Shown here piece by piece: positions 1 through 5,680 of a stretch of DNA of 8,216 nt; positions within the stretch are counted from its first letter, which is position 1; each line of letters begins with the position of its first letter. The notes beneath the pieces were generated by a model. The model did no database searches. It worked only from the letters and a program-made list of their open reading frames with translations, and was not told where the DNA came from. This DNA comes from an uncultured Lachnospiraceae bacterium (GTDB lineage Bacteria > Bacillota > Clostridia > Lachnospirales > Lachnospiraceae), in contig CAJTTU010000027.1 in assembly GCA_910579325.1 (NCBI GenBank), forward strand, positions 1 through 8,216. Direction: 5' to 3'. Both the position numbers and the translations under genes were made by a program.

Positions 1-710
1 AAAAAAAGTACAATCAAATAATAAGAGACATGACAGGCAATATAAATACCGATGACATACCAAAAAATTGTTTTAATCAAATTATAGATATATTTAAACA
101 AATAGGAATAATTGAAGACTTATTTTTACAGCACTCATACGAAAGCTGTTTTATAACACCATATTTAAGATATGGATTATGTGAAGAAATATGCCGCCAG
201 ATAGATAGAGATATACAGCAAGAAACAAATGGATTATATGGTACCGCCCTGGCATTAAATAATCTAAGAGGTTCAATATTAGAATGCGTAATATACCTGG
301 ATTTAAAACACACAAATAAATATAATTTTGATAAATACAGAAACAACGAAACCGGATACGAAGTAGATTTAGTAATTACAACAGAAGAAGGAATTCACTT
401 ATATGAAATAAAATACTCTGAATTAGATTTAATTGAACATACCAGAAATATCATAAATAATGATTTCATTTTAGAACTTGAGCACGTATACAATAAAAAA
501 GCCGCATCATACAATATCATTTATAGAGGCGTTACATTGACAAAGACGGTAAACCCGGTAGAAGTATTTCAAATATTAGCAGATTGTTCTATAAGAGAAA
601 ACGCAAAAGAAAAGTGGATACAGCTGAGGGATAAAGCAAAACAGTTCAATTGGCCAAATATACAAATAAACTATATCAATGTGACGGAATTTTTATGCAA
701 GATATTATAG
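1..710 (+). CDS. C-terminal part of an ATP-binding protein with a DUF4143/PD-(D/E)XK-like domain (partial at left edge)
   Basis: The frame is open to the left edge of the window. The first ATG (base 30) has no convincing ribosome binding site, so it is probably an internal Met and the N-terminal AAA ATPase half lies outside. Numbering from that Met, residues 15-60 resemble the start of the DUF4143 region that follows the ATPase in this family (including ITPYLRYGLCEEI). Residues 81-130 carry a nuclease-fold pattern: Glu85 in GSILECVI, Asp113 in YEVDLVI, and Glu126/Lys128 in LYEIKYS. A typical family tail follows (YNIIYRG). The family is widespread and its role poorly defined; links to mobile or toxin-antitoxin-like loci have been suggested. 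The base composition is strongly AT-rich with many ATA and AGA codons, unlike the pathway genes beside it, which suggests a separate origin. It is convergent with gcvH. The family call is from pattern recognition; a stand-alone 226-residue protein is the less likely alternative. Confidence 0.6.
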   Translation, partial: KKYNQIIRDMTGNINTDDIPKNCFNQIIDIFKQIGIIEDLFLQHSYESCFITPYLRYGLCEEICRQIDRDIQQETNGLYGTALALNNLRGSILECVIYLDLKHTNKYNFDKYRNNETGYEVDLVITTEEGIHLYEIKYSELDLIEHTRNIINNDFILELEHVYNKKAASYNIIYRGVTLTKTVNPVEVFQILADCSIRENAKEKWIQLRDKAKQFNWPNIQINYINVTEFLCKIL

Positions 711-741
711 TAAAGCGGAAGAAAATAAATAATCAAGACGA

Positions 742-789
742 AAAACCGGCGTCCTTCCCGAAGCAACGCTCCGAAAAAACGCCGGTTTT
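742..789. terminator. Bidirectional intrinsic terminator between the convergent genes
   Basis: A perfect 11-bp inverted repeat, AAAACCGGCGT (742-752) and ACGCCGGTTTT (779-789), encloses a 26-nt loop. Read on either strand, the stem has a GC-rich core and ends in a run of T (TTTTATTT on plus, TTTTT on minus). It therefore fits as the terminator of both the plus-strand gene ending at 710 and the minus-strand gcvH ending at 860. The large loop may hold a small inner hairpin. Confidence 0.8.
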
Positions 790-827
790 ATTTCATCCAT
801 TATTTCATTTCTGCCATCTGGCTTTCG

Positions 828-845
828 AGCCGTTTTCTAACGGCT
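828..845 (-). other. Small stem-loop just after gcvH
   Basis: On the minus strand AGCCGTT, loop AGAA, AACGGCT forms a perfect 7-bp stem starting about 15 nt after the gcvH stop. No U-tract follows, so it is not itself an intrinsic terminator; the stronger hairpin at 742-789 lies further downstream. It may protect the 3' end or be incidental. Confidence 0.4.
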
Positions 846-859
846 TCTCACCCAAAAGA

Positions 860-1237
860 CTAAGCGTCCAGTCCGCCTTCGTAAGCAGATGCGGAAAGCA
901 GCTCATCCAGCTCGCTCTCGTCGTTCATCTTTACTTCTACGATCCATGCGGCATAAGCATCTTCGTTGATGTTTTCCGGTGAATCATCCAGCTCCTCGTT
1001 CACAGCTACAACCTCGCCGCTAACCGGAATCGGAACCTCGGAAGCAGTTTTGGAAGACTCGATCTCAGTGAATACATCACCTGCTGAGAAGGTAGCGCCT
1101 ACCTCGGGAAGATCAACAAACAGGATGTCGCCCAGCTGATCCTGTGCAAACTCTGTAATACCTAATTTAACGGTATCACCTTCAACTTTGACCCAAACAT
1201 GCTCGCTGGTATACTTCAGATCTGATGGATATGTCAT
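860..1237 (-). CDS. gcvH: Glycine cleavage system H protein (lipoyl carrier)
   Basis: A 125-residue protein, the usual length for GcvH. It carries aminomethyl and reducing equivalents on a lipoyl arm between the P, T and L proteins of the glycine cleavage/synthase complex in the cytoplasm. The N-terminal YTSEHVWVKVEGD (residues 9-21) and GITEFAQDQLGDILFVDLP (26-44) are family hallmarks. The lipoylated lysine is Lys63 in EIESSKTASEV, followed by PVSGEVVAVNEEL. The ATG at 1237 is chosen because AAAGGAGA (1245-1252) sits 7 nt upstream and the homology starts there. The frame stays open to an ATG at 1348, but that stretch has no H-protein similarity and covers the leader. gcvH is the last gene of the minus-strand cluster, 208 bp after lpdA, with its own probable promoter. 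gcvP and gcvT are absent from the window, so either the complex is completed elsewhere or this H protein serves LpdA in another way. Confidence 0.95.
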   Translation of the reverse strand: MTYPSDLKYTSEHVWVKVEGDTVKLGITEFAQDQLGDILFVDLPEVGATFSAGDVFTEIESSKTASEVPIPVSGEVVAVNEELDDSPENINEDAYAAWIVEVKMNDESELDELLSASAYEGGLDA

Positions 1238-1342
1238 AACACTTTCTCCTTTACATGAATAAAATTTAGATCTCTGGCAAATATACCGCAATACAAGAAC
1301 AAGAAACGTCTTCCATGCAGCATATTTCTCCAAATACTGTGT

Positions 1343-1384
1343 AACCATATACGATTGCCAGGCAACCGTTCTGTTTATATGGTT
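1343..1384. promoter_or_regulatory. Nested inverted repeat in the gcvH promoter region (putative operator)
   Basis: The core is a 19-bp near-palindrome, minus-strand ACGGTTGCCTGGCAATCGT (1369 to 1351), with 8 of 9 arm positions matching around a central T. It is flanked by perfect 8-bp arms, AACCATAT (1343-1350, plus) and ATATGGTT (1377-1384), with 7 unpaired bases between core and arm on the promoter side only. The core lies about +8 to +26 relative to the start site expected from the -10 box at 1383-1388, and the outer arm overlaps that box. This is a typical place for a repressor to act. The identity of any regulator is unknown. Confidence 0.5.
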
Positions 1385-1411
1385 TATAGCATATTTTTAA
1401 GGGTTTTGCAA
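1383..1411 (-). promoter_or_regulatory. Probable sigma-A promoter of gcvH
   Basis: Reading the minus strand, TTGCAA (1411-1406) is separated by exactly 17 nt from TATAAA (1388-1383), close to the TTGACA-17-TATAAT consensus. It lies about 35 nt after the lpdA stop. The predicted start near 1376 gives gcvH a leader of roughly 140 nt. This suggests gcvH can be transcribed apart from the upstream operon, although no terminator is visible after lpdA and read-through is also possible. Confidence 0.55.
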
Positions 1412-1445
1412 TCCCATTATGCTTAAAATTTTATCATTACTGTTC

Positions 1446-2834
1446 TCACACCTTCATCGTGCTCATGCCATGAACGTCATGAAGGGCTTCCATAACCGCT
1501 TCGCACATCGTCGGATGAGGGAAGATGCAGTCTGCCAGGTCTTCCACCTTCATCTTTAACTGTACGCCGGTGGTCAGTACCTGCAGCATATCGGAAGCTC
1601 TTGCGCCCACGATCTCAGCGCCGATCAGCGTATCGTCCATATCGGCGATCACCTTTACAAAGCCTGCGATATGGCCGGAAGCCTGTGCCTTACCAAGACC
1701 CTTGAAATCAAAAGTTCCGGTTCTGTAATCTTTGCCCAGCTCCTTGCCTTCCTTCTGCAGCTGCCATTCCATCTTACCAACATTGGCGATCTCAGGGGTG
1801 GTAAATACGCAGCCGGGAACAGCGTGGTAGGTTGCGGTCTTGTCGCCGCCCATCATATTGTCGATGGCCACAAAGCCTTCCTTCGTAGCAACATGTGCCA
1901 GGAACGGCGTATTTACGATATCGCCGATGGCGTAGATGTTATCTACGTTCGTCTTCATATGGTCGTCAACGGCAACTCTGCCTCTATCGCCCATCTCTAC
2001 GCCTGCGTTCTCCAGGCCAACGCCCTTGGTAAAAGGCGCACGTCCGATAGCAACGAGAACATACTCGGCGGAAAGGGTTTTGCCGCTTGCAAGGGTTACG
2101 TCTACATGATCCTCAGCGGGATTTACCTCGGCGATGCCGTCGCCGCATACCACTTTGATCTTATCCTTCTTAAACTGACGAGCCAGCTGTTTGCTCACAT
2201 CCTCGTCCATCGTAGCCAGCAGTCTGGGCAGAGCCTCAACTACGGTTACCTCGGTGCCCATAGCAGCCAGGAACTGGCCAATTTCGCAGCCGATAACGCC
2301 GCCGCCTACCAGGATCAGGGACTTGGGCGCATGCTCAAAGTCAAGAATCTCGTCGCTGGTGATTACACGCTTGCCGTCATATTTGAATACGGGCGGTGCA
2401 ATCGGCACAGAACCTGTAGCCAGCAGCACATAGTCTGTCTTAACCAGCTCTTCGGTACCGTCTTCTTTTACAACCTTAACGGTGTTCTTGTCCACCAGGC
2501 TGCCAAAGCCGTTGATTACGGTTACGTTATTTTTGTTCATCAGGAACTGGATACCCTTTACCAGAGACTCCATAACCTTGTTCTTTCTGGCCAGGATCGC
2601 AGGATAATCCACTTCCGGCTCACCGGATACATTGATACCAAAAGTCTTTGCGTTCTCGACTGTCTCCAGCGTATCATAGGAAGCCAGGAATGCCTTTGTA
2701 GGGATACAGCCTCTGTTCAGGCAGGTTCCGCCTAATTTGTCCTTCTCAACCAGAACCACTTCCGCACCCTTTTTAGCCGCATAAAGAGCCGCCTCATATC
2801 CGCCGGGGCCTGCGCCGATGATTGTTATTTTCAT
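1446..2834 (-). CDS. lpdA: Dihydrolipoyl dehydrogenase (glycine cleavage L protein / LpdA)
   Basis: A 462-residue FAD-containing disulfide oxidoreductase that reoxidises dihydrolipoyl groups with NAD+. The N-terminal FAD-binding GAGPGG is at residues 7-12. The redox-active pair Cys38 and Cys43 is in GGTCLNRGCIPTK. The second FAD contact ATGS is at 139-142. The NAD-binding GGGVIG is at 177-182, with Glu200 at the end of the following strand. The C-terminal dimer-interface base is His440 with Glu445 (FPHPTMCEAVMEA). There is no N-terminal lipoyl domain, so it relies on a separate carrier, presumably the GcvH encoded next. The start at 2834 is preferred over an in-frame ATG at 2864 because GGAGGA (2845-2850) precedes it by 10 nt and the FAD motif then begins at the normal place. 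lpdA follows metF by 109 bp containing a strong stem-loop. L and H protein genes beside methyl-branch genes are known in several acetogens; their exact role there is unsettled. Confidence 0.95.
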   Translation of the reverse strand: MKITIIGAGPGGYEAALYAAKKGAEVVLVEKDKLGGTCLNRGCIPTKAFLASYDTLETVENAKTFGINVSGEPEVDYPAILARKNKVMESLVKGIQFLMNKNNVTVINGFGSLVDKNTVKVVKEDGTEELVKTDYVLLATGSVPIAPPVFKYDGKRVITSDEILDFEHAPKSLILVGGGVIGCEIGQFLAAMGTEVTVVEALPRLLATMDEDVSKQLARQFKKDKIKVVCGDGIAEVNPAEDHVDVTLASGKTLSAEYVLVAIGRAPFTKGVGLENAGVEMGDRGRVAVDDHMKTNVDNIYAIGDIVNTPFLAHVATKEGFVAIDNMMGGDKTATYHAVPGCVFTTPEIANVGKMEWQLQKEGKELGKDYRTGTFDFKGLGKAQASGHIAGFVKVIADMDDTLIGAEIVGARASDMLQVLTTGVQLKMKVEDLADCIFPHPTMCEAVMEALHDVHGMSTMKV

Positions 2835-2885
2835 AGTATTGCTATCCTCCAATAAGTTTTGCAACTTTCTTTTATATTTTATAAT

Positions 2886-2917
2886 GCCGCAGCCCCACAG
2901 TTTCGCGGGCCTGCGGC
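2886..2917 (-). other. Intercistronic stem-loop between metF and lpdA
   Basis: On the minus strand a 7-bp stem GCCGCAG/CTGCGGC, a single G-G mismatch, and a further 6-bp stem CCCGCG/TGTGGG (two G-U pairs) close an AAAC loop. The following sequence is A-rich rather than a U-tract, so it is not a standard intrinsic terminator. A role in stabilising the upstream message or in processing is possible. Confidence 0.6.
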
Positions 2918-2943
2918 TCCATAAAAATCAAACTTCCGTATGA

Positions 2944-3873
2944 TTATGCGTTAATATCTACGCCAGCCATCTCCAGGATCGTAGGGATGTTTTTCTCAGC
3001 GCCGATGGTCATCAGATGGATACCGTCGCAGATCTTCTCTTCTTTGATCTTCTGGATCAGCTCAGCTGCCATCTCGATACCAACCTTGCCAGGCAGGCCC
3101 TTGATGCCTTTTTCCTTGCCCTCTGCAGCCGCGTCTGTCAGTCTCTTGATCTGATCAGCGGGAACATCAATGCCCGGAACGCTTGCGTTCATGTACTTCG
3201 CCATGCCGGCAGCCTTCAGCGGGATAATACCAGCCATTACATGAACTTTGATGTTCGCTTTGTCAACAGCGTCCATGAATCTCTTCAGAGGCTCGATCTC
3301 GAAGATACCCTGGGTCTGTACGTACATAGCGCCGCAGTCTACTTTCTTTTTCAGCTTGTTTACCTGCAGGATCATGGGCTCATATACGGGGGTTACGGAA
3401 GCGCCCTTGTAGAACGTCGGTGCGCCGCCTTCCAGGTCGTTGCCGCCACAGTCTTTGCCGCTTGCTTCCATATCGCTTAACAGCTTCAGGATACCGCAGG
3501 AATCCAGGTCAAATACGGGCTTGGAATTCTTGCAGTCGCCAACTACGGTATGGTCGCCGGTCAGCGCCAGTGTGGTGTCGATGCCGAAGGATGCTGCGGT
3601 CAGGTACTCGCCGATGATAGCGATACGGCTTCTGTCACGGCCGGTCATCTGCAGAATCGGCTCGATGCCTGCTTGTTTTAATTTGATACAAAGGCCCAGA
3701 GAAGAAGCCTTGATACATGCGGACTGCATATCGGTTACGTTTACGCCGTGTACGCGGCCTCTCAAATATTCCGCATCTTCCATCTGTACGTGGAAATCAT
3801 AGCCTTTCGGAGGCGCCATCTCGGCAGTTACACCAAATTTACCTGCTTCAAATGCCTGCTGTAATAAACTCAT
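2944..3873 (-). CDS. metF: Methylenetetrahydrofolate reductase, catalytic flavin subunit (MetF)
   Basis: A 309-residue TIM-barrel flavoprotein that reduces 5,10-methylene-THF to 5-methyl-THF, the last step of the methyl branch before transfer to the corrinoid protein. Family landmarks appear in order: the catalytic Glu18 in TAEMAPPKG (equivalent to the FEFFPP motif of E. coli MetF), MTGRDRSR (76-83), LALTGDH (102-108), YKGASVTP (155-162), and GAMYVQTQGIFE (181-192). The ATG directly abuts the metV stop (TAAATG). Its AAAGGAGG ribosome binding site (3882-3889) lies inside the last codons of metV, encoding Lys-Glu-Glu, so the two are probably translationally coupled and made in similar amounts. 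With MetV next to it, this is an acetogen-type MetVF enzyme rather than the stand-alone NADH enzyme of E. coli. No rnfC2 or hdrA/mvhD gene flanks it, leaving the electron donor open. Confidence 0.93.
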   Translation of the reverse strand: MSLLQQAFEAGKFGVTAEMAPPKGYDFHVQMEDAEYLRGRVHGVNVTDMQSACIKASSLGLCIKLKQAGIEPILQMTGRDRSRIAIIGEYLTAASFGIDTTLALTGDHTVVGDCKNSKPVFDLDSCGILKLLSDMEASGKDCGGNDLEGGAPTFYKGASVTPVYEPMILQVNKLKKKVDCGAMYVQTQGIFEIEPLKRFMDAVDKANIKVHVMAGIIPLKAAGMAKYMNASVPGIDVPADQIKRLTDAAAEGKEKGIKGLPGKVGIEMAAELIQKIKEEKICDGIHLMTIGAEKNIPTILEMAGVDINA

Positions 3874-4521
3874 TTATTTTTCCTCCTTTAAGCTGATTTT
3901 TCTGGGGTAGGAGAATGCTCCATAACCTTTGTCCGGACGTACTTCCAGAATCTTGTCTTCCTGGCCCAGCTCTACCAGTCTGTTGTAGATCTTGATCCAC
4001 GCACAGTCGTTCTCAGGATTAACCTCACACTTGCCGTCTTTCTGGCCGCCGCAAGGGCCGTTTACAAGAGACTTCGCGCACTGTGTAATCGGGCAGATAC
4101 CGCCGGTAGAGCCAACTACACAGTCGCCGCACATACGACATGCTTCGTTGAACACGCCTACACGCTCAACCTGTCCTAAGAACATCGTATTGTTGGACGG
4201 ATATACCGGAAGCTTTAAGTTAGCCGCAACAGTCTGAGCGCCGTCGCCGCAGGCCATACATACGATTGCTTCCACATCGGTGTCCTTAAATACCTTAACC
4301 TCTTTTTTTACCAGCAGCTTCTGGCAGCACTCGTCGGGAATGGCAATGCCTACAACCTGCTTGCCATGAGCCTCCAGGTACTCCTTCATCTCGGCCAAAT
4401 CTTTCTCGCCGCCAGTCTGACATGCGGTCGCGCAGTTGCCACAGCCGATCAGACCAACTTTCGTCGTGCCTTCCAGCATCGCCATCAACTCTTCAATCGG
4501 CTTTTTCTGAGTGATAATCAT
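3874..4521 (-). CDS. metV: Methylenetetrahydrofolate reductase small cysteine-rich subunit (MetV)
   Basis: A 215-residue protein with 15 cysteines, matching the MTHFR C-terminal/MetV family that partners MetF in acetogens. The N-terminal part has CGNCATAC (Cys27, 30, 34), with Cys65/66 and CMAC (Cys88, 91) further on. The C-terminal cluster has CRMCGDC (Cys128, 131, 134), GICPITQCAK (Cys143, 148), NGPCGG (Cys157) and Cys165/173. These cysteines are expected to bind iron-sulfur clusters and/or zinc and to pass electrons to the MetF flavin; the metal content cannot be read from sequence. GGGAGG (4531-4536) lies 9 nt before the ATG. metV is separated from folD by 128 bp and fused end to start with metF. 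MetV is sometimes annotated as a C-terminal domain-containing protein of unknown function, but its place here fixes its role well. Confidence 0.92.
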   Translation of the reverse strand: MIITQKKPIEELMAMLEGTTKVGLIGCGNCATACQTGGEKDLAEMKEYLEAHGKQVVGIAIPDECCQKLLVKKEVKVFKDTDVEAIVCMACGDGAQTVAANLKLPVYPSNNTMFLGQVERVGVFNEACRMCGDCVVGSTGGICPITQCAKSLVNGPCGGQKDGKCEVNPENDCAWIKIYNRLVELGQEDKILEVRPDKGYGAFSYPRKISLKEEK

Positions 4522-4608
4522 ATACTTTTTCCTCCCAATTTATTAGTTATGAAAGCAAACCATGAAACGCAAGCCACACCCGCTTCCATAAACTTTGCTA
4601 TTTTTATA

Positions 4609-4636
4609 CGGCAGTCCGCAAAAAAACGGACCACCG
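4609..4636 (-). other. Intercistronic stem-loop between folD and metV
   Basis: On the minus strand CGGTGGTCCG pairs with CGGACTGCCG over 10 bp (two G-U pairs), around an 8-nt loop TTTTTTTG. The bases facing each other as G-U on this strand become C-A mismatches on the other, so the structure is specific to the operon's RNA. No U-tract follows, so it is unlikely to be a full terminator. It lies just after the folD stop in the longest gap within fhs-metF (128 bp). Confidence 0.55.
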
Positions 4637-4649
4637 CTATATTTCAGAT

Positions 4650-5630
4650 TTACTGAATGTTATTCTGTAACTTGCAGGCCTTGATCAGGTTCTTAGCCAG
4701 GATAGCGGAAGTAATCGCGCCTACGCCGGGAACCGGAGTCTTCCAGCTTGCTTTTTCCTCAACGTCTGCCGCGCAGCAGCCAAGGGTAACGATTTTCTGC
4801 TTGCCGGTCTTCTCGTTCATAATCGGCTGGCCGTCAGCATCGAAAGCTTTCTCTCTGATAACGGCTGCGTCGATTACAACTGCGCCTTCTTTAATCATAT
4901 CTGCCGTTACGGAATCCTTGAAAGGAACTGCACAGATGATAACGTCAGCTTTCTGTGTATACTCGTTCTTGATTTCCGGATGAGTCAGGTGATGAACGAT
5001 GGAAACGCTGGCGAAACGGTTTGTCAGCATCATGGAAACCGGTTTGCCGATAACGTTGGAGTTGTTGATGATGCAGACATCCAGTCCACAGCAAACATCA
5101 GCGTCCTGCTCAGGCTTAGCCAGAGGGTTGGGGCCGAATTTCGGTCTTACGACAGCCTTGATCTGCTCTGCATAATAATCAATCACTTCCATGATTGCAC
5201 TTGCAGTACAAGGATACAGGCCGGTGGGATCGTTGATAACCAGTTTGCCCATGTTAGCGCTGGTGCAGGCGTCAACGTCTTTTAACGGGGAGATATTCTC
5301 GCCGATGGCAACGTTCTCATCGATGTTGTCCAGAGGACGGAAAGCCAGAATGCCATGGATCGCAGGATCAGCGTTCACAGCTTTAAATTTCTCGATGTAC
5401 TCTTCCTGAGATACTTCTGCGGGCAGTGCGAAAACTTCTACTTCGATGCCGGCTTCGTTCATGCTCTTGGTAGCGCCTTTCTCATAGGAAAGGTCGGGAC
5501 CCTTTTCGCCTACACGGAAAATCCCCAGCTTGGGAACGATGCCCTTTGCCTTCAGCGCGTCGGCTTCTTTCTTACACTGCTCTGAAATCGCCTGGGCAAC
5601 CAGTTTACAATCCAATACTTGTGCGCTCAT
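4650..5630 (-). CDS. folD: Methylenetetrahydrofolate dehydrogenase (FolD family, probably dehydrogenase-only)
   Basis: A 326-residue FolD-family protein, longer than the usual 280-290. It interconverts methenyl-THF and methylene-THF with a nicotinamide cofactor. Family features include Tyr49 with the following helix, PLKDVDAC (115-122), YPCTASAI (139-146), a Rossmann segment IINNSNVIGKPVSMML (187-202) and the C-terminal TPVPGVGAIT (298-307). The lysine needed for cyclohydrolase activity (Lys56 in human MTHFD1, four residues after the Tyr) is Ala53 here, and the partner Gln100 position is Phe97 (LAFRPLD). This suggests that the cyclohydrolase step is left to FchA, encoded just upstream. About 17 extra residues (around 156-182, including Cys180/181) precede the Rossmann strand, and another insertion lies near 262-288. 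AAGGAGG (5640-5646) lies 9 nt before the ATG; fchA ends 50 bp upstream. An automatic label of bifunctional dehydrogenase/cyclohydrolase would probably be wrong in its second half. Confidence 0.9.
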   Translation of the reverse strand: MSAQVLDCKLVAQAISEQCKKEADALKAKGIVPKLGIFRVGEKGPDLSYEKGATKSMNEAGIEVEVFALPAEVSQEEYIEKFKAVNADPAIHGILAFRPLDNIDENVAIGENISPLKDVDACTSANMGKLVINDPTGLYPCTASAIMEVIDYYAEQIKAVVRPKFGPNPLAKPEQDADVCCGLDVCIINNSNVIGKPVSMMLTNRFASVSIVHHLTHPEIKNEYTQKADVIICAVPFKDSVTADMIKEGAVVIDAAVIREKAFDADGQPIMNEKTGKQKIVTLGCCAADVEEKASWKTPVPGVGAITSAILAKNLIKACKLQNNIQ

Positions 5631-5680
5631 GTTACTGAACCTCCTTAAATTTATCTTATCTTAAATGAGAATTGATCCCA

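Noticed and set aside
1238..1348. N-terminal extension of gcvH from an ATG at 1348
   Set aside because: The ribosome binding site and H-protein similarity start at 1237. The extra 37 residues resemble nothing and overlap the promoter-proximal leader.
1671..2735. Long open frame (354 codons) antisense to lpdA
   Set aside because: It lies fully inside a clear dihydrolipoyl dehydrogenase gene, has no recognisable domain or ribosome binding site, and reads as a codon-usage shadow.
2851..2885. TTGCAA and TATAAA-like sequences upstream of lpdA as a promoter
   Set aside because: They are in the wrong order and spacing: the TTGCAA has no -10 box 16-18 nt downstream, and the AT-rich TATAAA is not preceded by a -35 element.
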